Counted from the stretch's first letter, positions 1 to 6,619 are shown. The stretch is 9,491 nucleotides of DNA from an uncultured Campylobacter sp. (GCF_938045775.1 NZ_CALIBH010000239.1:1-9491), one strand, 5' to 3'. The notes: generated by a model not told the origin, from the sequence alone. Numbers and translations: made by a program.

Positions 1-209
1 TTAGAAGCGGTGCCGGCGGATCGATCAGATTAAGCTTTTCCGGCAGAAAAGTCTATATTTTCATCCGCACGGGATACGATAGTTTCGAGCCTAGCGTGGA
101 TCACAGCGTATTTGGCTTTGATCCTGCGGCGTCTATCAAGCACGAGCTTCTATTTTTTCTGTCCATCGTAAAAAGTCTGAAATTAAACGAAAATATCTGG
201 CAGGATTAA
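1..209 (+). CDS. C-terminal fragment of an unnamed protein, tentatively DUF3137-like
   Basis: The gene enters from the left edge; 68 residues are readable in the frame starting at base 3, ending in TAA at 207-209. The fragment includes RLSFSGRKVYIFIRTGYDSF, then FEPSV, and ends in KSLKLNENIWQD. The order of a beta strand (KVYIFI), an FEPS-type turn and a final helix ending in a leucine/asparagine motif resembles, from memory, the C-terminus of DUF3137 membrane proteins of unknown function. That assignment is tentative because the rest of the protein lies outside the window. A terminator-like hairpin follows about 40 bases downstream, so it is probably the last gene of its transcription unit and unrelated to the lipid genes. 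Confidence 0.6.
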   Translation, partial: RSGAGGSIRLSFSGRKVYIFIRTGYDSFEPSVDHSVFGFDPAASIKHELLFFLSIVKSLKLNENIWQD

Positions 210-247
210 ATTTTAAATTTGATCTTAAATCCGTAAATACAGAGGCT

Positions 248-267
248 TTTCGCCGCCGCGAAATTTT
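248..267 (+). terminator. Rho-independent terminator candidate after the left-edge gene
   Basis: A six-base-pair stem TTTCGC / GCGAAA with loop CGCC (248-263) runs straight into TTTT (264-267). It lies 38 bases after the stop of the left-edge gene, where a terminator is expected. The stem is short and the T run brief, so this is a moderate call. Confidence 0.4.
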
Positions 268-302
268 GAAATTTAAAAGTACTATTCCCGGCTCGGCGCC
301 GC

Positions 303-660
303 TATGATTTAGAATTTTCGCGACAAGGTCTTATGTGTTTCGCTGCAGGGCTTATTGCATTTGCAGCGGAGAGCAAAGTTTGAAATCTATCACGATGAAA
401 CCCCATGCGATTTATAAATTTTTGCGGCCCGCATAGAGGAATTGAGCGAAGATGGATACTGATATGGCGATGATTGCACCGTACGCTTTCCATAATGGAG
501 ATTACCACGCTGCCTATCATCGTGCCGCAAACGCTACTTTTACCGTCGCGAACCCGCACCAAAAAAATTGAGTGCCATCGCGGCAATGATAGAAAAGATA
601 CCTTACTCATATTTTCATGTTTATTTCGCTATCCTAACGCTTTTAAAAATCGACGATTAA
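303..660 (+). pseudogene. probable decayed gene, unidentified
   Basis: No intact plus-strand ORF is present, but protein-like pieces follow one another. The frame from 303 reads YDLEFSRQGLMCFAAGLIAF then AAESKV and a stop. At about 379 the frame shifts, and the new frame reads FEIYHDETPCDL, stop, IFAARIEELSEDGY, stop, YGDDCTVRFP, stop. It then stays open through KKLSAIAAMIEKIPYSYFHV and YFAILTLLKIDD to TAA at 658-660. One frameshift plus three in-frame stops joining otherwise plausible segments fits a degraded gene. I do not recognise the family. The opposite strand has an uninterrupted 102-codon frame (302-610); I consider it a shadow because it has no recognisable motifs, but it is the alternative reading. 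A following ORF that runs into ynbA from 474 is not its true N-terminus. Confidence 0.35.
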
Positions 661-739
661 AAAGCTCATACAAAAAGCCGGCTACACATTTAATCTGCCT
701 CCAAGCATTTTTAAGCAACAATACGAAAATCAAATTTTC

Positions 740-743
740 GGAG
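740..743 (+). promoter_or_regulatory. ribosome binding site fixing the ynbA start
   Basis: GGAG lies six bases before the ATG at 750. The open frame extends upstream to 474, but that extension has no such site and no family similarity. The YnbA-like protein begins MTIYELKPKF, matching the family's expected short N-terminus. Confidence 0.6.
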
Positions 744-749
744 TCTACA

Positions 750-1352
750 ATGACGATTTACGAGTTAAAGCCCAAATTTCAAAATTTACTTCGTCCGTTA
801 GTAAGACGTCTTTACGGCGCGGGCGTCAGCGCAAATCAAGTCACGATCGCAGCCTGCCTCATTTCCGTTCTGCTGGGCGGACTTCTGATAAAATTCGCCG
901 AAGTTTCGACGCTATTTTTTCTGCTGCCCGCTTGGATGTTTTTGCGTATGGCGCTAAATGCCATCGACGGTATGCTAGCTCGCGAATTTAATCAAAAAAG
1001 TCCGCTAGGAGGCTATCTAAACGAAGCTACGGACGTCATCTCGGACGCCGCGCTGTATCTGCCGTTTGCTTTTATCGCACCTTTTGGCTGGGGCGTTATC
1101 ACGTTCGTTATTTTTCTATCTTTTATGAGCGAATTCTTAGGCGTGCTAGGTCAGATCCACGGACGAGGTAGACGCTACGACGGACCTATGGGTAAAAGCG
1201 ACCGCGCGTTTATATTCGGGCTTATCGGTACGGTATATGCGCTATTTGGGCGACTGCCAGAGTGGTTTAGCTGGGTGCTTTACGCCACGATATTTTTACT
1301 TGCGCTTACTTGTGTAAACCGCGTGAGGATGGGACTAAAAGGCGGGGAATAA
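750..1352 (+). CDS. ynbA: CDP-alcohol phosphatidyltransferase, YnbA-like
   Basis: A 200-residue integral membrane enzyme of the CDP-alcohol phosphatidyltransferase family. Such enzymes transfer a phosphatidyl group from CDP-diacylglycerol to an alcohol at the inner membrane; the alcohol used here is unknown. The family signature D-x2-D-G-x2-A-R-x8-G-x3-D-x3-D is present at residues 70-95 (NAIDGMLAR, then G87 and NEATD), but the first and third aspartates are Asn70 and Asn91. Asp73, Asp95, Gly74, Ala77 and Arg78 are kept. About five hydrophobic segments follow the pattern of the family. Length, start (MTIYELKPKF) and the motif region resemble E. coli YnbA (about 200 residues) as I remember it. 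The start at 750 is chosen from its GGAG site; the frame is open back to 474. The next gene begins 465 bases later, so co-transcription with the acyltransferase is not certain. Confidence 0.9.
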   Translation: MTIYELKPKFQNLLRPLVRRLYGAGVSANQVTIAACLISVLLGGLLIKFAEVSTLFFLLPAWMFLRMALNAIDGMLAREFNQKSPLGGYLNEATDVISDAALYLPFAFIAPFGWGVITFVIFLSFMSEFLGVLGQIHGRGRRYDGPMGKSDRAFIFGLIGTVYALFGRLPEWFSWVLYATIFLLALTCVNRVRMGLKGGE

Positions 1353-1421
1353 GGAGCTTCGGACGAGGATAAATTTAATATCTATCTCCAAAATCGACGC
1401 AAGATAAATTCGCCTAAATTT

Positions 1422-1429
1422 GATATAAT
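1422..1429 (+). promoter_or_regulatory. extended -10 promoter candidate
   Basis: TGATATAAT, with a perfect TATAAT at 1424-1429 preceded by AAATT, is the typical form of a Campylobacter sigma-70 promoter, which relies on an extended -10 and often lacks a -35 box. Transcription would start near 1436. The first downstream gene starts at 1818, so this either gives a leader of about 380 bases or drives a short RNA ending at the hairpin at 1581-1608. Confidence 0.5.
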
Positions 1430-1580
1430 TGCAAAAGTTTTAAGCTCACCTCGACGCGGGCATGCAATAGTTATAAATTTGATCTTGTTTAAATTTACGA
1501 GATTTTTTGAGGCGAGGATAAAATATCACGGCGAATTTGTCCGCTTAATTTAGACGCTTTAAAAGACGCTAGGCGCGCAA

Positions 1581-1608
1581 AACGCGCTCGGTTAATTTCG
1601 AGCGTTTT
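1581..1608 (+). terminator. Rho-independent terminator candidate
   Basis: The stem CGCTCG (1585-1590) pairs perfectly with CGAGCG (1599-1604) around loop GTTAATTT and is followed by TTTT then AT. Upstream AAAA could extend the stem past a two-base bulge. If active it would separate transcripts starting near 1436 from the acyltransferase gene. Confidence 0.4.
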
Positions 1609-1817
1609 ATCAAAGTCGGTGAAATCAAAGGCAAGTAGCAAAAGCGGCAAATTGCAGGCGTTACTTAAAACCGTATCGGCTTTAATCGCCTCAAATTTAT
1701 GTCTAAACGCTCGTTTTTGGCAAGGTGGGCAAGAAGCTTATTTGCCGCACACAACCGTAAAATTGAGGGCGCCGCAAAAAGTGAATTTGAAAAATAAAAG
1801 AGTAAAAAGGATACAAG

Positions 1818-2456
1818 ATGAAAGAGTTTTTAGCAGCCGCGCTTGATTTTATCCTTTGCCGTATTACGATATTTATCACGGGCGTGCGGCTGCCACAGGA
1901 GCTTTTAAACATCGGCGAGGGCACTAAAATTTACTACGCAAACCACGCCAGCCACGGCGATTTTTTGCTGATTTTCGTCTCGCTGCCGTATCGCGTGAGA
2001 AAGCGCGTGCGCCCCGTCGCGGCGGCGGAGTACTGGGAGAGCGGACCCGTGCGCAGATTTCTTGCTAAAAACGTGTTTAACATGGTGCTAATAAGTCGCC
2101 GCAAAGATCCGCTAGAAGCGCTAGCGCAAATGAGCGACGCGCTGCAGACACACTCTCTCATCATCTTTCCGGAAGGCACGCGCAAGATGAACGACGACTT
2201 AGCACTTCAGCCGTTTAAAAGCGGGATATTTCGTCTAGCGCAACAGTGCCCCTCCGTGCCTTTGGTGCCGATTTGGATCAAAAATGCGCGCAACGTCCTG
2301 CCTAAGGGCTTTATGATACCCATCCCGCTGCTTTGCGAGCTGATCGTGGGCGAGGAGATATCGTACGGCGGCGAGGGCAAGGGCGAGTTTTTACAAAAGG
2401 CGCAAGACGCGCTGCTAGCGATGAGCGATACGCAAAATGATAGAACGAAAGCCTGA
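1818..2456 (+). CDS. 1-acyl-glycerol-3-phosphate acyltransferase family protein (PlsC-type)
   Basis: A 212-residue acyltransferase of the PlsC/LPLAT family, expected to acylate a lysophospholipid such as 1-acyl-glycerol-3-phosphate to phosphatidic acid at the cytoplasmic face of the inner membrane. The catalytic NH-x4-D motif is Asn42-His43...Asp48 (NHASHGD). Motif III is FPEGTR at residues 117-122, a motif II-like stretch is LISRRKDP (91-98), and VPLVPIWI (147-154) forms the last core strand. The N-terminus is hydrophobic (residues 4-22) and probably anchors the protein. AAGGA at 1807-1811 sits six bases before the ATG. This is probably not the cell's only plsC; it is best read as the dedicated acyltransferase of this lipid cluster, supplying substrate for the CDP-diglyceride synthase encoded next. 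Similar clusters in pseudomonads include an acyltransferase, as I recall. Confidence 0.88.
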   Translation: MKEFLAAALDFILCRITIFITGVRLPQELLNIGEGTKIYYANHASHGDFLLIFVSLPYRVRKRVRPVAAAEYWESGPVRRFLAKNVFNMVLISRRKDPLEALAQMSDALQTHSLIIFPEGTRKMNDDLALQPFKSGIFRLAQQCPSVPLVPIWIKNARNVLPKGFMIPIPLLCELIVGEEISYGGEGKGEFLQKAQDALLAMSDTQNDRTKA

Positions 2457-2790
2457 TTTGGCGGCTCTGGCGACGGCGGTAAATTTGAGCCCTACAAATC
2501 CGTCAGACGAAAAGGGAAAATTTGCGACCGATTTTTGCGGTAAATTTGACGGCGAGCCTTTTAAAACGGCGGCCGAAAACGTCAAATTTGAGCGCGAAAC
2601 CCGGATCAAAACGCTCGCCTCGCCGCAAATCAAATTTGACCCAAACGTGGGCTCAAAGCGCGAGCAATTCTGGCTAGCAAATTTAACCGCCCGCAGGGCA
2701 AACCAAACGCGCGTAAATTTGACTCGCTTGGAGCACTCCGAAACATACGTCAAATTTAGCTTCAAATTTAACCAAAAGGCCCTAAAATGA
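2437..2790 (+). other. AAATTTGA-rich open spacer with a possible 117-codon ORF
   Basis: The stretch between the acyltransferase and ynbB has one frame open for 117 codons, overlapping the first gene by 20 bases and ynbB by ATGA. The translation is hydrophilic and low in complexity, built around KFD/KFE and NLT/NLS units that are simply AAATTTGA read in two frames. No Shine-Dalgarno site is visible before the ATG at 2437, no family is recognisable, and ynbB has its own AAAAGG site at 2774-2779. The ATGA coupling argues weakly for translation. I favour an open repeat-rich spacer over a conserved gene. Confidence 0.45.
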
Positions 2791-3716
2791 ACCCGCAAAA
2801 TCATATCTTAAATCTATTTTTAGGACTCATCGCGGTGCTAGTCGTCTCTAGCGCCGTTGCCTTTATGCTAAAGGCTAAATTCGGCGCCGAGAACAAAACT
2901 ATCTCAAATTTGACCTCGCGCATAAACGCCTGGTGGGCGATGATTTTGGTCATTTTTGCGTTTACGTATATGGGCAAAAACGCCGTAATATTTTTGTTTT
3001 TGCTCGTATCTTTTGCCGCTTTGCGCGAGTTTTTGTCGCTCATCTACATCCGCAGGGGCGATCACATCGCGCTCGTGGCGTGTTTTTACGTGATTTTGCC
3101 GGTACAGTATATCTTTATCTATGCCGACTGGTACGCGATGGCGATGATATTTATCCCGGTTTACGGATTTTTATTTTTGCCGATTTTGGCGGCGATTTGC
3201 GGCGATGCGGCCTATTTTTTGGAGCGCTCGACGAAGATCCAGTGGGCGCTGATGATCTGCGTGTTTTGTATCTCGCACATCCCTGCACTTCTTTTACTAG
3301 ACCTTGAAAGAGGCAGCAGCATGGAGCTGATGCTGTTTTTGATCATAGTCGTGCAATCTAGCGACGTGCTGCAGTACATCTGGGGCAAGCTTTTTGGCAA
3401 GCGCAAGATCGCTCCTAGCATCAGCCCGTCTAAGACCGTGGTCGGCTTTGCAGGCGGCGTACTTAGTGCTAGCGCGCTGGCTGCGTGTCTGCATCATCTC
3501 ACGCCTTTTGGCGAGGTAGGGGCGTTTTTCATCGGGCTTGCCGTTTGTATGATGGGCTTTTTAGGAGGGCTTGTTATGTCTGCGATCAAGCGCGATCTGG
3601 GCGTCAAGGACTGGGGCTACATGATCAGCGGGCATGGCGGGATGCTTGACCGTATGGACTCGCTGTGCTTTGCGGCGCCGATATTTTTTCACATAGTTAG
3701 ATATTTTTACGCGTGA
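2787..3716 (+). CDS. ynbB: phosphatidate cytidylyltransferase / CDP-diglyceride synthase, YnbB-like
   Basis: A 309-residue multi-pass membrane enzyme predicted to convert phosphatidic acid and CTP to CDP-diacylglycerol and pyrophosphate. The full family signature lies near the C-terminus: SAIKRDLGVKDWG (265-277) followed by GHGGMLDRMD (282-291), matching S-x-x-K-R-x4-K-D ... H-G-G-x-x-D-R-x-D. The preceding conserved region, QSSDVLQYIWGKLFGK (190-205) with SPSKTVVG (213-220), corresponds to the N-D-x-x-A-Y...G-K...S-P-K-T segment of CdsA. About eight hydrophobic helices cover the rest. Length fits E. coli YnbB (about 298). AAAAGG at 2774-2779 precedes the ATG by seven bases. The gene stops seven bases before the DUF1287 gene, so those two are almost certainly co-transcribed. 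It is probably a second copy dedicated to this cluster, beside a housekeeping cdsA elsewhere. Confidence 0.93.
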   Translation: MNPQNHILNLFLGLIAVLVVSSAVAFMLKAKFGAENKTISNLTSRINAWWAMILVIFAFTYMGKNAVIFLFLLVSFAALREFLSLIYIRRGDHIALVACFYVILPVQYIFIYADWYAMAMIFIPVYGFLFLPILAAICGDAAYFLERSTKIQWALMICVFCISHIPALLLLDLERGSSMELMLFLIIVVQSSDVLQYIWGKLFGKRKIAPSISPSKTVVGFAGGVLSASALAACLHHLTPFGEVGAFFIGLAVCMMGFLGGLVMSAIKRDLGVKDWGYMISGHGGMLDRMDSLCFAAPIFFHIVRYFYA

Positions 3717-3723
3717 GGTTTTG

Positions 3724-4278
3724 ATGAAAATTTGGAGCAAAATTTTACTTTTAGCGCTCGCGGCAAATTTGGCCTTTGCTTTTTCGGCCGACAAGCTCGT
3801 GCAAGACGCTAGAGTGCAGGTCGGACGGACGCTGTTTTACGATCCTTCGTACTCTAGGCTAGCCTATCCGATGGGCGATGTGGATATGATAAAAGGCGTT
3901 TGCACCGACGTCGTAGTTAGGGCCCTGCGCGGACAGGATATCGATCTGCAGCGGCTCATTCACGAGGATATGAGCGCAAATTTTAGCGCTTATCCAAAAA
4001 ATTGGGGTGCGAAAAAGACCGACAAAAACATCGATCATCGCCGCGTACCAAACATCGCGACCTATCTAAAACGCAAGGGCTACGAGGCGAAGGGCGAGTT
4101 TAAAGCAGGCGATATCGTGACGTGGCGGCTGGATAACGGCAGGCCGCATATCGGCATAGTTTCGGATAAATTTGCCGCCGGCAAAACCCCGCTCGTGATT
4201 CACAATATCGGGCTTGGCGCGCAGGAGGAGAATGTGCTAAACGAGTACGAGATAACGGGGCACTTTAGGATAAAATAA
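3724..4278 (+). CDS. exported DUF1287 family protein
   Basis: A 184-residue protein with a signal peptide: Lys2 and Lys6, a hydrophobic core (ILLLALAANLAFAF) and a probable cleavage after about residue 21, placing it in the periplasm. The mature part matches DUF1287 (YijF-like) from memory: FYDPSY (38-43), GVCTDVVVRALR (58-69), NIDHRRVPN (102-110) and GDIVTWRL then PHIGIVSD (129-148). Cys60, His142 and His160 could form a Cys-His active site like that of NlpC/P60 peptidases, but this is inference and no activity is established. The ATG at 3724 is preferred over TTG at 3721; GAGG at 3715-3718 overlaps the ynbB stop and fits it. Tight spacing to ynbB (7 bases) and 38 bases to ynbC put it inside the lipid operon. 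DUF1287 is not part of the E. coli ynb operon. Confidence 0.85.
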   Translation: MKIWSKILLLALAANLAFAFSADKLVQDARVQVGRTLFYDPSYSRLAYPMGDVDMIKGVCTDVVVRALRGQDIDLQRLIHEDMSANFSAYPKNWGAKKTDKNIDHRRVPNIATYLKRKGYEAKGEFKAGDIVTWRLDNGRPHIGIVSDKFAAGKTPLVIHNIGLGAQEENVLNEYEITGHFRIK

Positions 4279-4316
4279 GCGCAAAAATCGATAAATTTAA
4301 GCGAGAAAGGCGAAAA

Positions 4317-6341
4317 ATGGAGTTTAAAGAGAGCTATTTTATAACCAGCGACGGGGTGAGGATATTTTACAGATACCGTTTGGCTAGCGACGTAGCGTGC
4401 GAAAACCCGGGCGCAGGCGAAGCAAATTTGAGTAAGGATGGCAAATTTGACGGGTCAAATTTGAGCGCCGAGGCCGTAAATGAAACGTCAAATTTGGCTA
4501 GCGAGCAGGCGCGCGGCGCGGGTGAAAATACGAAGCCAGGCTTAAACGGCGAAGGCAAATCGGACGAGCAAAATTTACAAAGAAGCGGCAAAAACTCGGA
4601 CTCAAATTTAAACGAAGCCGGCAAATGCGGCGCGTCAAATTTGAGCGAAAACGCCGAGCAAAATTTCAAATTTAAAGCCGCGCCGAATGCCAAAGCCGTA
4701 GCGATATTTCACCGCGGACACGAGCACTCGGGCAGGACGACGCACGTAGCAGACGGGCTAGCGGATGAGAGTTTTAGCTATTTTGCCTGGGATCAGCGCG
4801 GACACGGTAGGAGCGACGGCGAGCGGGGCGACGCGCCTAGTATGGGCCGCGTTATCGCCGACGTGGACGAGTTTGTGGCGCACATCGAGCAGAGATTTGG
4901 CTTTGAGACGCAAAATCTAGCCGTGATAGCTCAGAGCGTGGGCGCGGTTCTGGTCTCGGCGTGGCTGCACGACTACGCTGTGCGCGTTCGCTGCGCGGTG
5001 CTGGCTAGTCCCGCGTTTAGCGTGAAGCTTTACGTACCGTTTGCCAGAGCTGGACTAAAGGCGCTTTACAATGCGCGCGGAAATTTTTTCGTAAACAGCT
5101 ACGTCAAAGCTCACTATCTCACGCACGACAAACAGCGCCAGGCCAGCTACGACGCCGACTCGCTCATCACTCGCGCGATCTCGGTGCGCATACTGCTTGG
5201 GCTTTACGAAGCGGCACAGCGCGTGGTTTCGGACGCCGCCGCGATCACGACGCCTACGCTACTGTTAATCTCGGGCGATGATTGGGTCGTGGAGCACGCC
5301 CCGCAGCACGAGTTTTACAACGCTCTTGGCGCGCACGTAAAAAGGCGCGAGATTTTAGAGGGATTTTACCACGATACGCTGGGCGAGAGCGAGCGGGAGA
5401 GGGCGTTTGAGATCGTGCGCGAGTTCGTCGGCGAGAGGTTTAGCGCGCCTTTTAGCGAGGTGGACTGCACGCACGCGGACGAATACGGCTTTAGCCGCGA
5501 GGAGGCCGATAGACTAGCTACGCCGCTGCCGAGATTTAGCCCGAAAAATTTGCGATTTAAATTTCAGCGGATATTTATGCAGGCGGTTTCGCCGTGGGTC
5601 GGCGGGCTAAAGATCGGCGAAAATACGGGCTACGATAGCGGCAGTACGCTTGACTACGTTTACCGAAACGAGCCGCAAGGGGCGAATAAATTTTTCAAAT
5701 TTATCGACGAAATTTACCTAAACGCCATCGGCTGGCGCGGTATCAGAGAGCGCAAGCGAAATATCAAGCTAGCTATCGATCAAGCCGTGGCAAAGCTGCA
5801 GGAGCGAGGCGAGCCGCTACGACTGCTAGACATCGCCTCGGGACACGGCAGATACATACTAGACGCCGCGCAGGGGCATGAATTTGAGCGCATAACGCTA
5901 CGCGACTACAGCGATATCAACGTGAAAGCCGGCAGCGAAATGATAAAAGAGCGCGGGCTACAGGACGTCGCGAGCTTCACGCAGGCAAATGCGTTCGAAG
6001 CCGCTAGCTACGAGGGCCTGCAGGACGCATATACGCTAGGCGTCGTGTCTGGGCTGTTTGAGCTCTTCCTGGATAACTCGGTCGTGCGCACTGCGCTGCA
6101 AGGCTTTTCAAGCAGCGTAAAAAGCGGCGGCTACCTCATCTACACCAATCAGCCGTGGCACCCGCAGCTTGAGATGATCGCGCGTGCTTTATCTAGCCAC
6201 AGGCAGGGTGCGGCATGGATCATGCGCCGCCGCAGCCAAGCCGAGATGGATCAGCTCGTGGCAAATGCGGGATTTAAGAAGGTGAAAGAGTGGATAGATG
6301 GGGATGGGATATTTAGCGTGAGCTTGGCTGTTAAAATTTAG
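4317..6341 (+). CDS. ynbC: bifunctional alpha/beta hydrolase and class I SAM methyltransferase, YnbC-like
   Basis: A 674-residue cytoplasmic fusion. The N-terminal alpha/beta-hydrolase domain (1-23 and about 126-375) shows the lysophospholipase-like HRGHEHSGR (132-140) and WDQRGHGRSDG (158-168). The nucleophile elbow AQSVGA has Ser207, a likely acid is Asp321 or Asp322 in SGDDWVV, and the catalytic His is 352 in FYHDTLGE. The C-terminal domain (about 430-674) has the conserved GYDSGSTLDYVYRN (438-451), GWRGIRERK (472-480) and the SAM-binding loop LLDIASGHGRY (503-513). The pairing matches E. coli YnbC (about 585 residues); the extra length is a low-complexity insertion at residues 24-125. AAGG at 4307-4310 lies six bases before the ATG. 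Plausible roles are ester hydrolysis of a lipid intermediate and methylation of a head group or acyl product; neither substrate is known. It ends the first gene block, and a spacer of about 0.5 kb follows. Confidence 0.9.
   Translation: MEFKESYFITSDGVRIFYRYRLASDVACENPGAGEANLSKDGKFDGSNLSAEAVNETSNLASEQARGAGENTKPGLNGEGKSDEQNLQRSGKNSDSNLNEAGKCGASNLSENAEQNFKFKAAPNAKAVAIFHRGHEHSGRTTHVADGLADESFSYFAWDQRGHGRSDGERGDAPSMGRVIADVDEFVAHIEQRFGFETQNLAVIAQSVGAVLVSAWLHDYAVRVRCAVLASPAFSVKLYVPFARAGLKALYNARGNFFVNSYVKAHYLTHDKQRQASYDADSLITRAISVRILLGLYEAAQRVVSDAAAITTPTLLLISGDDWVVEHAPQHEFYNALGAHVKRREILEGFYHDTLGESERERAFEIVREFVGERFSAPFSEVDCTHADEYGFSREEADRLATPLPRFSPKNLRFKFQRIFMQAVSPWVGGLKIGENTGYDSGSTLDYVYRNEPQGANKFFKFIDEIYLNAIGWRGIRERKRNIKLAIDQAVAKLQERGEPLRLLDIASGHGRYILDAAQGHEFERITLRDYSDINVKAGSEMIKERGLQDVASFTQANAFEAASYEGLQDAYTLGVVSGLFELFLDNSVVRTALQGFSSSVKSGGYLIYTNQPWHPQLEMIARALSSHRQGAAWIMRRRSQAEMDQLVANAGFKKVKEWIDGDGIFSVSLAVKI
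4386..4691 (+). repeat. AAATTTGA-repeat insertion inside the ynbC hydrolase domain
   Basis: Codons 24-125 of ynbC sit between the first beta strands (IFYRYRLA) and the next strand (KAVAIFHRG), where the family has only a short loop. The DNA carries about nine AAATTT words, most as TCAAATTTGAG-like copies. The peptide is a degenerate repeat of SNLS, GKFDG and NLNEAGK units with almost no hydrophobic content, so it is probably disordered. The reading frame is kept. Confidence 0.65.
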
Positions 6342-6526
6342 CCTTTTGCGGCTTGTCTTTTTCCTTTATACTTCGTTAGAAACTCGGTCGGCTTTGGTCA
6401 CGGACGACTAGTCCGCTCTCTGGCCTCCGTCGTTTCCGCCTCGTCTAAAGAAAAAATACTGCGCCTTATCGTTTTACGCTCAAATTTGGGGTCAAATTTG
6501 CAAATTTTACCGACCGAGACCCGCAT
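6338..6526 (-). pseudogene. minus-strand ORF relic, unidentified
   Basis: From ATG (complement of 6524-6526) a frame reads MRVSVGKICKFDPKFERKTI and on to LDEAETTEARERTSRP, a 42-codon ORF that stops at 6398-6400. The same frame then continues PKPTEFLTKYKGKRQAAKG to a second stop at 6338-6340, overlapping the ynbC stop. It looks like a basic protein or repeat-encoded peptide split by one stop codon. I have an impression that similar short peptides recur in intergenic DNA of related campylobacters, but cannot verify it. No ribosome binding site is evident. It may be part of a dispersed repeat rather than a gene. Confidence 0.25.
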
Positions 6527-6569
6527 CGTGAAAGCGTAAATTTGAACACGCAGCGCGTTAGCGCCAGAT

Positions 6570-6588
6570 AAAACTGCGCATAGCGCAG
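6570..6588 (-). terminator. minus-strand Rho-independent terminator candidate
   Basis: Read on the minus strand, CTGCGC-tat-GCGCAG forms a perfect six-pair hairpin (6574-6588) followed by TTTTAT. It would stop transcripts moving leftward into ynbC. No minus-strand gene upstream of it is known in the window, which is puzzling unless it belongs to the repeat element. Confidence 0.4.
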
Positions 6589-6619
6589 CAACCTCTCACG
6601 TCGTAGGGGTTGGGGGATC

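Larger units (their letters stand above)
1353..1817. other. 465-base spacer between ynbA and the acyltransferase gene
   Basis: No convincing gene was seen. The spacer holds an extended -10 promoter candidate (1422-1429), a terminator-like hairpin (1581-1608) and five AAATTT words. After the ynbA stop its frame stays open for 66 more codons (to TAG at 1551), but no start codon with a binding site was found. A GTG-started 75-codon frame (1619-1846) overlaps the acyltransferase start and has no family features. Confidence 0.5.

Noticed and set aside
302..610. Minus-strand 102-codon frame
   Set aside because: No recognisable motif or binding site; the plus strand shows consecutive protein-like pieces over the same bases.
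474..749. Upstream extension of the ynbA frame by 92 codons
   Set aside because: No binding site at 474 and no family similarity; the YnbA-like protein starts at 750 with GGAG six bases before it.
1353..1553. 66 open codons in frame after the ynbA stop, as a possible readthrough extension
   Set aside because: No start codon with a binding site, and the ynbA protein already has its family's usual length.
1619..1846. GTG-started 75-codon frame before the acyltransferase gene
   Set aside because: Overlaps the well-supported start at 1818, lacks a binding site and family features.
2415..2804. Minus-strand 129-codon frame across the acyltransferase/ynbB spacer
   Set aside because: Open because AAATTTGA-rich DNA lacks stops on both strands; no motif.
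4386..4691. Regular repeats as a CRISPR array
   Set aside because: Units are degenerate, irregularly spaced and translated in frame within ynbC; no cas genes nearby.
4367..4693. Minus-strand 108-codon frame opposite the ynbC insertion
   Set aside because: Mirror of the repeat DNA inside a clear gene.
6401..6415. CGGAC-gacta-GTCCG hairpin just after ynbC as its terminator
   Set aside because: Short stem with no T run on the plus strand.
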